This document shows positions 50,390 through 62,239 of a DNA stretch of 64,000 nucleotides, piece after piece; positions within the stretch are counted from its first letter, which is position 1, and each line of letters opens with the position of its first letter. Source of the DNA: Sipunculus nudus (taxonomy: Eukaryota; Annelida; Sipuncula; Golfingiida; Sipunculidae). Under the pieces are notes generated by a model. That model was not told the origin of the DNA and did not search any database. It saw only the letters and a program-made list of their open reading frames with translations. The translations under genes were made by a program, and so were the position numbers. Location of the stretch: NCBI GenBank assembly GCA_026874595.1, contig CM049315.1:38704164-38768163 (forward strand), read 5' to 3'.

Positions 50390-51945
50390 TAAGTGTTGTA
50401 CTATGTATTCAAGCTGATGATCAGTGAAACAGGATTTCACAGGAATATGATGGTTCGTATTTTTTTTAATTCATTGGTTAACAACATGAACAAATTTTAG
50501 AATACACAGTAACTTTGTGAGAAATAAGAACCTTACAGAAATATTATACTTTTCTTTTCGTCTGACTCAATGCAAAGATAGCAAGACTTAATATCTCCTT
50601 TTGGAGAATTTAAAATATTGAGCCGATGAGTTTTTCATTATCTATTGTCTGTATAGACTTATGCTGCCATCTTGTTGCCTGATGATGTACTAATCGGGCA
50701 CTTTGCTTTGTGTTCTTTAAAATTCAACATTTCACTTTTACTGTCAAGAAGAACACTACTCAAACAAGATGACCAAGCTGTTATTTGGTAGAGATTTAAG
50801 AAAGAGAAAACAGACGGCCTTATGTTTTGATGACAAGCTGACAATCCTTGAGCAGCTCAATCGTAGTGACAAGCCGGACATTATCGCAAGGGATTTCAAC
50901 GTTGGCAGATACACTATTACCGATGTATAGTAGACAGTGAGAGAAACTTGTCGAATACAAAATAAGGTTGCGTAACCCCTCTGACCCAAAGAAAAATTGA
51001 TGAATTACGACCGTTCAGAAACTTTTGGTTCCCTGGCCTTACACTTGTTATAAGTGTGCTGCAATGGACTGTAAAAGAAAGCAACCGAGCTTCCCCAATG
51101 GCGATGTAATTTTACTTTTCTCTCCAGTGAATTCGTTTAAAAAAGCACGCACGTAAAAAAAAAAAAAAAAACAGGTTAGACTGACTTTTGCCTATCAAGC
51201 TCTGCAATCGATCAAATATGTTTATATAACCCGGTCGTCAATTACGAGGGTAGAAAAGAAACAACGTGTTCCACGGGAAAATGGCATAAAGTTAATCAGT
51301 AACTATCGTACGAACTTGCCGCTAGACCCCGACGCTTTCATAGAATCGGCGGTTTACTGTACCAAGATATTGCCCATTCTTGAACTCCGCGATAATGTAG
51401 CTTCATTAATGATGCGCATATTTATATGTTTTTATTACAAGTCGGGTTACTTTATACTGTAGAATAACGATCGTCTGTTTTCCGTTAAAATACGGCGCTG
51501 CATTTTGTATATGGAAGCAAACAATTTCATTAAAAAATCAACAAAACAAATAAGAATGCATCTACACTCAGACACAACAAAGTAAATTATGCCAGCATGT
51601 AATTGATACTTCACTGACGCAGCAATTTAATCAGATTTTACATACATTATTATATTCCACGCCTAAACACCTTGCCTTTGGACAGGATCTTGAAGAGCAT
51701 TTTCACTTCAAAGACGACATATGGCGCTGCATATACGGGATCACCGACTAGATCATACGGCTTCGATTAACCCTTTCGGGGAATAATGTCAAATTCCTCA
51801 ATATTTTATGGAAAAATATGGAAACTTACACAACCCGCATGCTTGCTTCCTGAACCCAAACACAGAATGCGATCTTTATGTACAGTAAGCATGCTTATGT
51901 TAAAGCCCTATCAATGTGTGACTTTTGAAATCTGAGAAAAATTAG
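50390..51945. repeat. Segmental duplication block, downstream flank of TRIM copy A (pairs with 38,115-39,690)
   Basis: Begins about 0.7 kb after the TRIM stop and ends near 51,945, where the two copies diverge into unrelated DNA. It includes the Tigger-like fragment and a run of A at about 51,156. No gene is supported in it. Confidence 0.85.
50796..51000 (+). pseudogene. Second copy of the Tigger/CENP-B-like fragment, downstream of TRIM copy A
   Basis: Homologous to 38,522-38,725, reading KRKQTALCFDDKLTILEQ, then LNRSDKPDIIARDFNVGRY. The start codon has become TTA, a TAG interrupts at 50,928-50,930, and a frameshift follows. It lies about 1.1 kb downstream of the TRIM stop codon and was carried by the segmental duplication. 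Confidence 0.8.
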
Positions 51946-53080
51946 GATAATCATGATATAAAACGTCCCTTATTTTAAGTATTTTGACAGTCTTATAATT
52001 CAATCAATATTAAAACTTTATACAAAAGTTTAGTTTTCCTAAAATGTTATCAGGCTAATGGAGACTATTTATAAAGGCGATCTATTGTTTTGATAATCAA
52101 ATAGGGTTGTCCGGTCACTTCTGAGTTCGCCATGTTATATGACCAGAATCTTTGGTGGTATCAAGATAGAAGTTACAGCCCTTTAAATATGCTGATTATG
52201 TTATACTATTGTTAAAATGTTGCAATACAGTACCGGGAAAAATGCAGAAGCTCGTTTAAATTAGTAAGCAAAACTTAATATGAATATTATTAATTAATCC
52301 ACAATTTATTTCATGGCCACGTACGGCTCCTCGGCTTTTACTCGATCTCACGACCTGTGCTCTTTTGAGTGCGGTGCGCTGCCCAGACCACTGAAGCCGG
52401 TTAAATGCGCAGTTTAACATGCGACAGGAACATACCAATTATTTTACCACGACGTTTACATTTAAGCAATATTTTGCGAGTTACAAACGCATATGTGCTT
52501 TTTAACCATATAGATATCAACTTGTTACAAACGATTGAATGTTTGGACTTTCCAGTCAATATCTTTTAAGAAATATAAATATTATAGCCGGCCACACGAG
52601 AACCCCCATCCTCTGAAGTCTGACTATATAATACGGTATGCAAGATATTTATGGCAACAGTGAATGAGGAACAGAAACTACTCATATTTCTTTTGTGTAA
52701 GATGCCTAAAAATGTCCCCTTAACTTTGAATATTAAAATAATTCTTAATATCGGAGGGGGACACCCCGTCGCATACCCTCCCCCATGCACCTGTAATTAA
52801 CTTCCAAAATGAACATGGCTTAACATTTTACTGATATACATGAAATTATAAAAAAAATATATATATGTAAATATTATTACAGGCTTAATATATGTTGCGT
52901 ATGAATTAATTATTAATAGATATATAAATGTATAATTATATTATATTGCATATAGATTTTGCTTAATACCCATTAACCGCAAGCCAGTATATTGGCGCCC
53001 CCTGCATGTTTTCGACTTTCAGGATCCGCCAGTGTATTATATGACAGTTTATCTATAAAGTACAAATATAATAAATAAAT
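51946..53080. other. Unit-specific spacer with no gene
   Basis: AT-rich DNA holding a SINE head (52,300-52,402). It replaces the inverted satellite monomers that occupy the equivalent site between units C and A. Confidence 0.6.
52300..52402 (-). mobile_element. Degraded tRNA-derived SINE head
   Basis: On the minus strand it starts AACCGGCTTCAGTGGTCTGG, the same head word as the SINE at 42,262 (ACCGGCTTCTGTGGCTC), and continues with a degenerate tRNA-like stretch including GAGATCGAGTAAAAGCC. The body is missing or unrecognisable. Confidence 0.55.
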
Positions 53081-53254
53081 TATGCGCGGATACAGAGAAT
53101 TAAGAAAATAGATGCGTATAAACAGCACGCTTAATTGGACCAAGGTTTGTACATGTGCCTATACTGCCCGGTTCACTGGAACTGGTTGTTGGAGCCACTA
53201 CCCGGCATCGAGGGATTTGCATAGAAAAAAAAATTTTGAACAGGCTGATTCAAT

Positions 53255-53277
53255 GGGGGGGGGGGGGGGGGGGGGGG
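53255..53277. repeat. Poly-G run, 23 bp, unit B only
   Basis: The unit A site (about 40,460) reads TTCAATCGAGGGAAAATATT, so the run expanded in unit B. Confidence 0.9.
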
Positions 53278-53296
53278 AATATTGTGGGTGCTATCC

Positions 53297-53475
53297 CAAA
53301 CCGTGTTTGCATTCATTCATTCGGCCCATATTCCATGTGTTCATTCTCACATAAACGACTGTACATTTGTGCATATATTCCTTGATGACGTTCCTGATTC
53401 CGGCTCATGCACCGGATCAACACCAAAGACTAATCGATTCTTTATTGACCCATTCCCGAAATCCTCTGGTTACGA
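53297..53475 (-). repeat. Same interspersed repeat, copy 4 (unit B)
   Basis: Partner of copy 2, with the same boundaries and a few substitutions (GATCCGGTGCATGAGCC on the minus strand). It was carried by the segmental duplication. Confidence 0.75.
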
Positions 53476-54289
53476 TTATAAAATGGGTCCCTACTAGGTT
53501 TACTCCCAAGAATATTGTCGGAAAGTGCAAATAAAGAAAACAAGTGTCTTGACGGTTTACATGTTAGTTAATGACCACTCAAGGTTTGTGCATAACTGCT
53601 TCTAAGTCAGTGGTTGAGGCTTGCTTATTTTCTTTGAATATTCGTGAGATAATCACGAATCTCACACAATATATGTCTTTTTCAACATTGGTCACTTTTA
53701 CACCCGACTTTGGTTTTCAAGTGTCCAATAGTTACATCCTACCAAACTTTTTCCCAGCCCGTGATCAAAAAAACCTGATTGTTGGTCAGTTGTTACGTCA
53801 TAGGCAGCAACAGATCTTTCCCAAAAACAAATATAGTTTCTTAGTAGAAAGACTTTCCACCTTTCACCACTATAAAAGAGAACAAATCATGCTACCATGC
53901 GGAAATGCCCTCAATCACTGCGACCAACAGGAATTTAACCTCTCAGACGTACAGCTTACCACTTCTGAGTGATCTTCATTCAGTGATGTTTTATTCATGT
54001 TATTTTTGTTTCAATCAAACTAATCATATAACAAACCTGGCTAGTCTAGAGGACCTTATGTTCGAGAATTTATATAACTCGTTGAGAAAATTAACATCTA
54101 CCAATAGAAAATATGAATATGTGCGAGTGTTGTACGATTTAACACGATTATAACACACGGCAGGAACGAATGCGGCCAGCTACGACTGGTACCATGTAGA
54201 GTACGAGCTTAGACAATTCTAGTACGAGTTCAGTACGACTCAAGGGAGGGAACTTCGTGGATTACGTTAATTCGTTCCATTACGGCGGC

Positions 54290-54690
54290 CAAGTCAGACA
54301 TGCTTTCTGTTCTTGAGGAGGAAACACTACTACTTATCTTGTCTGGTGTAATAAGCATTGACAAAAGATTAAGTCGGTGGATACTAAAGCAGTACCATAT
54401 CTAAAATAAAGGAGATACACGGCATAACTCGGCCACAAAGATAATGCCAAAATCTTTTAAGAGTTGTGACGAGCTTACTATGAGTTTGCGGGATTTGGCT
54501 GTGAGTTTGCTTTACAAGGCACTTAGTTATTTAGACTTTCCGAGTACATGTATTTCACGCAATCCAACACGGCGAACATGGCGAACAATTTATTTTATAC
54601 TTTTGAAACAGATTTATGAGAGGATGTTTGCTGTGTGTGGACTAAAAAGAACAATCTTAAACTTTTTAATACGAAGTCTGTTGTAGTGCT
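54290..54690 (+). pseudogene. Possible decayed transposase-like coding remnant in unit B (weak)
   Basis: Around 54,310 a frame reads SVLEEETLLLILSGVISIDK then RLSRWILKQYHI. The homologous place in unit C (34,240-34,400) reads MADKSDLHSVLEEET and, after a frameshift, IDRKLSWWTLQQYHF. A second frame at 54,444 gives an 80-aa run containing MSLRDLAVSLLYKALSY. The W-x-x-x-x-Y segment followed by an LRDLA-type helix is faintly like the start of PIF/Harbinger transposases. Coding-like conservation between two diverged copies is the only support. Confidence 0.25.
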
Positions 54691-55287
54691 GCCATCTACT
54701 GCCTGGTGGATGCACTTTTCCTATCCCAGCGAATCCATGATATGATTTTGTATCCTCAGACTGATCCATATTTATTTCATGCCGTCATTTATGCCCCATT
54801 GGTATAATGTATAGCTGCTGTGTCGATATATTTGTTCTATGACAATATATATGAAATATTCGCTATTTGTATAATTCATCTGGCCTAAACTTATTGGTTT
54901 ATAATATTTTAGTTTTAATAAGAGGTTAATTAAACACAGACTTCATATTGTGTACAAATTCTGACTAATTAAACCGAGAAGAAACAGGTATCGTGATTGA
55001 AAATACATGAGACAAGCAATACTTTGTAATGTAGGTTTACAAAGTTCTGAATCAATTTCGTTGTACATGATCCCATGATCCCCCCTCCCCCCTTCCCCCT
55101 TCTCAACTGTACTATTTTTTTTTTCATGAACTAATGTAGCCTGGAAATGGGTGTAGATGAACTCACCCTTGACATATTTGTATCGTATTCTGATGTCAGT
55201 TTGTGGTTAAACTAATCTTGTTCTCGGCAACCGCTATTTATTTTCTCTTAAAGGTGCCTATCCGCCTACCCGTTGAAAAAGAATTTA

Positions 55288-56529
55288 CAGTAGAACGCCT
55301 GTATTACGGTCACCATCGGGACTGGATGAAAGTGGCCTTAATACAGGAGTGGCCGTTATACAGGACATGACCAGGAATAGGGGGTTAACATGTAACACGA
55401 AACCAAGTTCAAATCTTTATTACAATCAACAAAATAAACGTATATACAGAGTATTAGTAAAATTATTGTTATCAATAAAAAATTAAGTATTTACAATCAT
55501 CTCAACCCTATTTATAAAAATTATCAACAATATATACAAATGCAGTGTTTGTTATTAAATTACAAACAGATTGTATATCCATAATATTTGTACAAATTTG
55601 TTTAACCACTGCCACATGACATCGTTCAGTTTATCATTCCCTGTAGATACCCACTGTCGTTATCTACTGGCATTTGCGTTTTCTTCATACTGTTCCATGA
55701 TCTCTCGCTTCCTCTTAAGTATGTTTTGATCCTGGGTGCGGCCGACACCATAGATTTCTGCTAGCTGTCGGCTGCTTTTCCTGTCACTCTTCCTGATCAG
55801 ATCTACCTTTTCTTTGAGAGCAAGTTCATGTCTTTTCTTGGTCGCCATAATGGTCAATGTGATTGAGACAGAATATACGTAACATATTATACAGGTAACA
55901 ATGTTTATTTTTCCTTCATAATTATTCATATATGAGTAAATTGTGCGATGTGTGCCGCACTGTTTTCGTTTGATGTACGTGTTCACAAGGACATTAAAGA
56001 AAGTTTAAGGATCCACAGTTTGACTAACGTTTTTTGATGACATAATCATCGGGACCCGCTGGTTGCCATTCGTTAATTATATGACAAACACCCTGTTTAA
56101 GATCCGGCTTGCACCACCAATTTACAAACATAAACGCAGGTGGGAACACATGCCTTACTATTGTGCATACTAATAAGGCTGTGTGGGGGTAGTACGACGC
56201 TTGTTACGTATCAAACTACTAATTACCTTTATCCAGGCACTCATTAACAGACAGGAATATGTTACAATTGTGTAATGATATTGAGGTCAGAAGTGGCCGC
56301 TCGATTTGTTGAGCCCATGTCACGGAGTCACTGCCCCTGACCGTAATTGAGGCGTTTCCCGGCCTGCGGGACCAAGAAAACCAGGCCGTAATACGGAATA
56401 GAGGAGTGACCGTAATTGACAACAAAATGGTTATGAAATATAACGGTCGAAAATTCGGGACCGGAAAATCTGACCGTTATAGACGTACTGACCGTTATTG
56501 AGGCGTGGTCGTTAGCAGGCGTTCTACTG
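55288..56529 (-). mobile_element. Internally deleted Tigger/pogo element, 1,242 bp, inserted in unit B
   Basis: The ends are the inverted repeats CAGTAGAACGCCTG (55,288) and CAGGCGTTCTACTG (ending 56,529), each followed by the TA duplication expected for Tc1/mariner-pogo elements (55,286-55,287 and 56,530-56,531). Subterminal DNA repeats GACCGTTATTGAGGCG and related words on the right side. The element carries the start of a transposase gene on the minus strand (55,660-55,848). It sits in DNA that unit C shows without the insertion, so it arrived in unit B after the units separated. Confidence 0.9.
55660..55848 (-). pseudogene. N-terminal HTH of a Tigger/CENP-B-like transposase (62 aa remnant)
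   Basis: The ATG at 55,848 (minus strand) opens a 62-codon frame starting MATKKRHELALKEKVDLI. The segment with LKEKVDLIRKSDRKSSRQLAEIYGVGRTQ matches the psq/CENP-B-type helix-turn-helix that pogo-superfamily transposases use to bind their ends. The frame then stops. The DDE catalytic domain (another 300 or so residues) is missing, so this is a deletion derivative. A frame extends upstream of the ATG, but that part has no family resemblance. Confidence 0.82.
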
Positions 56530-57386
56530 TATATGCTTTCCGGCTTCCTCTTTGTATTAATGAATGATCTAAGAGTATTTTGGTTGGGAAAAGTTCTGGA
56601 AGGCCTTCGTGAAGGATGTTTTAAATTGATTATCAACAACATGTTTGTAAACACAGCAAAATTGACAAACGGAAAAAACATGTAACCTAAGGTGCAAGGT
56701 AGATTGCATATTTGCGGAGGTTGAAAGGTCACTTGTTGCATAACGCCATTTGCAAAGCTCTTTACCCGACTTGCTGCCAGGTGGCCTTGTTGAATTTCTT
56801 TTGATTATTTTGACGGCCCCCCACATATTATACACACGTTGATATTAACAAAACAAGCAGCCTGTCTGCGGTGATATCCACGTTTTCTGGTCTATTTTTA
56901 TAAAAGCTACAAGGGATAACATTTAGTTTATAGAGGTCGGATAGGTGATCGGGTCCCTTTAATACCACCTAGTAGGGTGCCGCACATGATGAAATAATAG
57001 TTTTTATTCAAATTGATTCATAAGTTGACTTTTTGTAATCAATTTAAAGTTTAGGATATAAAAAAAAATTGCTGTGTGAGTGGACAACGATCAGCCTACT
57101 AGGGGGCGTTTGGGGTCCTGATGAACTTGAACCAACTCTGATGACTAAAATGAAATTATTAAACGGCTCAAATCGTATGAACTGAAGGCCCAGTTTGAAT
57201 ATGTTTGTTAACATTTGCTTTCGAAAAATATTCAATTTGGACAGTGGTCAGCATACGACCACTAGGATGTGCTGGGGTCTTTAAGAAAACTTGGCCATAA
57301 CGTTCAAATGGTGGTACTAGAATAAAACCTTGTATGTGATATATCATACAGATGTTTAAGTGATGGCTTTAATTATCGCCTCCGGC

Positions 57387-57419
57387 GGGGGGGGGGGGGG
57401 GGGGGGGAGGGGGGGGGGG
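57387..57419. repeat. Poly-G run, unit B
   Basis: A G run of 21, one A, then 11 more G. It could form G-quadruplex-like structure. Confidence 0.9.
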
Positions 57420-57589
57420 ATGCGTTAATTCCCATTTCTGTGTGTTTGTGTCTCACTTTTTTATATTTTGTTTGGTGAAGGCAATCAACTCCATTTGTTT
57501 ACAAACTTACCTATATATATGTACATGTACAGAATTTCATTCCGGTTTCGGACTACGTGACAGGGCAGTATCACACGCTTCCTCTCATT

Positions 57590-57858
57590 TTATATCCTGG
57601 CGTTAACCAGGCCCGATGACTACTGCACCTGCGGGCCCTGAGTGGGAAATCGTCCTCATTTCCGGGTCATACCACCGAGGAATCCCCGAAAGGCACGTTC
57701 ATTTGTGAGTGAATGGGCACTGCCTTCCCATTAAGCCTGCAGAACGCTCACCCTGGGTGGGGGCCGACCTTGAGAGGTTTCACCGCCTCGGCTGAGATTC
57801 GAACGCACGATCTCCCGGCTTTGAGACCTGTGCTCTACCCCTGGCCCACAGAAGATGG
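57590..57858 (-). mobile_element. tRNA-derived SINE, unit B
   Basis: Same insertion as at 41,990-42,262, carried by the segmental duplication. The B-box is weakened (GTTCGAATCTC) and the A-box region reads TGGGCCAGGGGTAGAGC, so this copy has drifted. Its presence in both units dates the SINE insertion before the duplication. Confidence 0.8.
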
Positions 57859-58367
57859 TCGTGTGTTTGACTGATTGTGTTCGGGTTGTAAGCAACATAA
57901 CTCACACGATCATGCATGAACGGAATGTCATAAAGTTGTCTGGGTACCTCAAAATTGGCCAAGGAAGAATCGATCGGATGTTGGGTCAGCTCAGTTTTCA
58001 AAATCCTTTCTCCACAATGCATTTTGTCTTCTTAATACACCAGATGCGCTGGAATAAATGTAGTTAAGAGGGCAAAATATTGAAATATTGGATAGAAATT
58101 GTTTCAAGGGAAGTTACATGAACATGAATGATTTTGAGATTTGGACTTAGTGAAATAGGTAATATTTCGTTTGCATGAACATGTGCAGTGTTAACTGATT
58201 ATGCTTTCTCGAGCTGTGACAAATTTTGATTTTGAAGTATGAGAGTTTGCAAATGACAGTGACATCATTATGTTGACATTTCGCCCCATTTTATCACATG
58301 GAACAGGGGCGCAGCCAGGATTGAGGGAGGGGATATGGCCGAAATATTTGGCAAAGGCAATTGAAGC

Positions 58368-58439
<72 letters not shown>
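58368..58439. repeat. (TA)n microsatellite, unit B
   Basis: Longer partner of 42,773-42,824. Confidence 0.95.
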
Positions 58440-58442
<3 letters not shown>

Positions 58443-59299
58443 TCGCATTTTTTTTAATGCCAATTAGAGATATCAGTTTACAAGATCATTAAATAAAAAA
58501 GTTCGTATTTGCAGGATCAAACCTATTGCAAAGTAGAATAATCAATAAACAATACTTTTACTTGATGTGTACGTGAACGATTAGGTCATCCGCGCTCTCA
58601 AAAGTGTATAATATTGGACTTCGGTCGTCACGTGATTAACTCCCGTGGCCGTAACACGACAAACAGGATCTGACGAAACTCACGGAAAAGATCACTGCCT
58701 GTGCCATTTGTACTGGTAAGTAACACACTGTCGTTTTTATGGAAGATTATTATATGACAGGGACGAAGATTAAATCGATTTGCGTAATTTCGAATCAAAA
58801 CAAACCCAGCTACAAAATGGCTATTTGGGGCACATTGGTCGTTACAACGGGAAACGCCAGTTAATCAATCAGATATAAAATTCTGGCCGTGTATTTGTTG
58901 TTCGTCTTGTGACAAGTCCTATGAAGTCCCCACGTTACACACCGTCGTAAATATATAATGTATAATGCAAGTTAGTATTGCTAAGATTACATAATTAGAC
59001 CGTCGTCGGGGCGTTTATATTAAATAGTTACGATCTTTTAATTAAAGGAACTGCGAAAGAAGGCATATCATTTGATGGGCTTGAGACACACTAATTTTAT
59101 CTTGTTTGAATGAATTCGCCTGCCTTAGTTGTAGAACTGATATGATCTTTGGCTCAGTGTGTGTACATATTAGTGACCTTCAGTCAACTCCTGCTACGGA
59201 AAGTTAATACAAGGCCGCTGTGATGGATGCATGAGCTTGGTTATCTGCAGGCACTAAATAAACACAGTATACGTGCCTGTCTTATATATATATATATAT

Positions 59300-59430
59300 C
59301 GATTAGATTTTGGTGTTGATCCAGCGTCTTCATCGGATTCTGGAGCGTCATCCAAGAATATTCGTAAACGTACGGTGTATATGCACGAATGAACCAGGGA
59401 ATATGGGCTAATAAATAAGTGAACGCATAG
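59300..59430 (+). repeat. Same interspersed repeat, copy 5 (unit B)
   Basis: Partner of copy 3. The adjacent (TA)n array is only about 17 bp here against about 52 bp in unit A, so the microsatellite has changed length since duplication. Confidence 0.75.
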
Positions 59431-59744
59431 GTCTAGTCTCATTATAGCCCGACCACCTGTTCAGGTATATAGCGGTCAAATGCCCAGCACCTTGGAGTGA
59501 TGTTGTTCATTCTGTTTTCAGAGTGTTTTGGAAACTTCAGCTCCCATGGCGGAGGCGTGTATCCATTTGGATGCAGATTTCTAGCTCTTAATGTCATAAT
59601 GTTTCTCCACGTTCTATGTACTGTACCATGACTGAGGTGAATCCTTATGGTCGATAAAGAAAGGAGCCATTTTGTATTGGTAGATGAACAAAAGGATTAC
59701 TGGAACCGCACTGTAGAAATAACACATACCATGCTGTAATCAAT

Positions 59745-59765
59745 CCCCCCCCCCCCCCCCCCCCC
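59745..59765. repeat. Poly-C run, 21 bp, unit B
   Basis: The unit A partner at 46,635-46,645 has 11 C. It lies about 1.2 kb upstream of TRIM copy B. Confidence 0.9.
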
Positions 59766-60940
59766 GCAACAAAACAAGAGGAAAAAGCTAGAAACATCAA
59801 ACCCACGTCCTGCGACCATCTGGTGAGTTTAGTGTGAACTTAAAGGTAGTTTTATTACTGTCCGAATTCTTGAATTTAAACCTGATCAGGATCTCTTTCA
59901 TGAGGACCAAAATATTATAGAGACATAAATTGTGTAAAATTTTCAATTCGAAATGTATTACAAGTCCGAACAGACAATTAAAGTATACAAACAATAATTC
60001 TGACACAGCTGATTGCAATATACCATCGCCTTCTCGTTCTGTAATGAATATATCTGAACATAAAACGTTCCATTAACGATGTCTTTTTCGACAGAGAAGA
60101 GACATTGCAGTCACTCCATAAAAAAATGTTCCTATGTTGCAAAGAAGGAAAACTTCCAAAACAAAATTAACAAGAATCATTCGGAAAATTTTAGCCAGGG
60201 CCGGAAAAAGAAACGTGTGAAAACATTACCTCCTGCAGCTTGAAAATAAAAGAAAATCATGTCCGTTCAGACAATGGTGATTTAAAGGGACATAATCAAG
60301 AGCTTAATTATGGCTATTCTTTAATACTATCAGTTCAGTTTTGCTTTATAAAAATGTGTTCGAACAATACCATCCCAGCACACGGTCTCATTTCCTCGCT
60401 TACGGCTGTTTAACACCATGTTATGGCTCTGCGTGTTGGTAAACACAGTCTGTTAACAATTACAAGGCCGCGTGACCAGAGGGGCCTTTAGAGGGGCAAC
60501 TCGCTGTGTTTCAGCCAGCAGAAACATATATTATATTTTTATGGTCAGATCTGACCGGGAATCTCCTGATTGAAACGTGTTTTGGCTCAACGATGCAAAT
60601 GGCCTCATGCGCTGTGTTTATGTTGACACCTTTCATCGCGCCCGGTCCACTGTTTTCAACATTTGTTTACAGGAGAAAGTAAACGGTTTTAGGGCAATAT
60701 TTTGGCAGGTACAGATTTATTTTAAAAGGAAAATCCAATTTTTTGTGTTAACTCAACATGCTGTATAGGTGATTGGGCCCCTTTAAAGCAAACATTGCTT
60801 TTTCTTTAAAAATCCTCATGTTTTTACAAATTTCAACATGAACTCTGTGCTGCTTCGAAAAAAAATGAAGTACAAGATCGTGTTTTACAGTATCGACGAG
60901 TGTATATCTCAAAGTTTATTTTTCTTCATTGGAAGGTAGA

Positions 60941-62239
60941 ATGGCGTCCAACAAAGGAATCGACCTACTGGTTGACTGTTTGATCTGTGAACAGAGTCGG
61001 GCCGGGCGGGACCCACGACAGCTTGACTGTAAACACTGTTTTTGTTATCAGTGTCTCACCACAGCACGGTCCTTACTCAATAAACAAACTATACAATGTC
61101 CTGTATGCTGGAAAACAACACCATTGCCATCTGGAGGGCTGGCCGGATTACCTGCAGACAAAAATATTGATAACGCTGTACAAATCTTAGCTGGATCTGA
61201 CGGACTTAGGAACTGCAAAGCGTGTCTCATTAAGGGTAAAGCTTCACCGGCACATGCGCGTTGTGGCACTTGTGACCGTATTTTGTGTGACGACTGTACA
61301 CAGAAACATTTGGAAAGAAAGCCATTCTCTGACCATCTGATTATAAGTAACCTGTGTAAAGTCCACATCAGTGATTATACACACGCGTGTTTAACCTGTC
61401 AGTCAGGACTGTGTCTGGACTGTATCGAGTCAGAGCTGCATGACGCCCATGACGTCTGTGACGTCACCGAGGTAACTGCGAAAGTCACTGGTGTTTTATC
61501 CACAGGCAAAAATATAATTCAGAATAAAATACATGAGCTGGATAAACTGATCACGGTGAATACAGACAACGCACTGGATAAACTTATTGAAAGAAGGAGA
61601 GAAACAGAGGGAAAATTAGAGCAATACAGAAAACAACTGTACGAGGCAGTTAAGAAAAGTTTAGATAAACGGGACGAGCTTTACCACAAGGCGGTGGCCT
61701 CAGCGCTAGAAAAACAAAACCGGGCTTGTTCAGAGGCGCCTAATGTCGTCAACGAAATAGACAACCTGGCACGTGACAGCAAGATGAATATCATCAGTAA
61801 CCTGTCAATGAAAACATCAGAAATGTACAAAGCACTGGATGCCCTCACTTCTGCACTCGGTTCACCTCCGGCCTGTCCGGAGCTTGGTGACGACGTTTGT
61901 CCGACCAAAGAAGACACAGAGAGGGGTAAGTTTGAATTTAAGTGTAATCTGGGAACTGTGATAACAGAATCTCCCAGAGAACTAGCTGACAAGGCAGGAG
62001 CCGTAGTGCAAGAATGTTCAACAGATTATACCATAAAGCCGACCAAACTGTGGGATGTGATGACGACAGATGGTGAACAAATACCACGGCCTTATTACAT
62101 AAAGCCGGGACCTGACTCGACTGTGATTGTTGGTGATCGTATCCAGACCCAGGCTACAAGGATCAACACGAGCGGGGAGGTGGTGGCCAGGTACAGGACG
62201 GCGGACGGTGGTTACAAGGTAGCACAAAAATATTTTTAA
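60941..62239 (+). pseudogene. Second TRIM-type gene, unit B, interrupted by an insertion in the C-terminal domain
   Basis: Tandem duplicate of the gene at 47,822-49,693. The ATG at 60,941 opens a 432-aa frame. RING, both B-boxes and the coiled coil are intact with every zinc ligand kept. I count roughly thirty amino-acid differences from copy A over about 425 shared residues, many in the coiled coil and the following linker. Homology stops abruptly after the codons for GGY at about 62,215. The frame then reads seven unrelated residues (KVAQKYF) and stops, losing nearly 200 C-terminal residues including the NHL-like motif. The DNA that follows is an AT-rich element full of AAAACGTTTT- and AAAATGTTTT-like words, and similar words recur at the window end. 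The 3' part of the gene may therefore lie beyond 64,000. It could still make a RING/B-box/coiled-coil protein without a propeller, as some TRIMs are. It could also be spliced if the insert behaves as an intron (AAG/GTAGCA at 62,216), which I consider less likely. Confidence 0.85.

Larger units (their letters stand above)
53081..62215 (+). repeat. Tandem segmental duplication unit B
   Basis: Collinear partner of unit A. It keeps about 0.66 kb (54,124-54,780) and about 2.1 kb (54,960-57,105) that A lacks, and contains the 1,242-bp Tigger insertion. It lacks the palindrome-led 2.5 kb of A. The shared upstream DNA (59,735-60,940) continues into the second TRIM gene, which ends at the insertion near 62,215. 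Confidence 0.88.
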
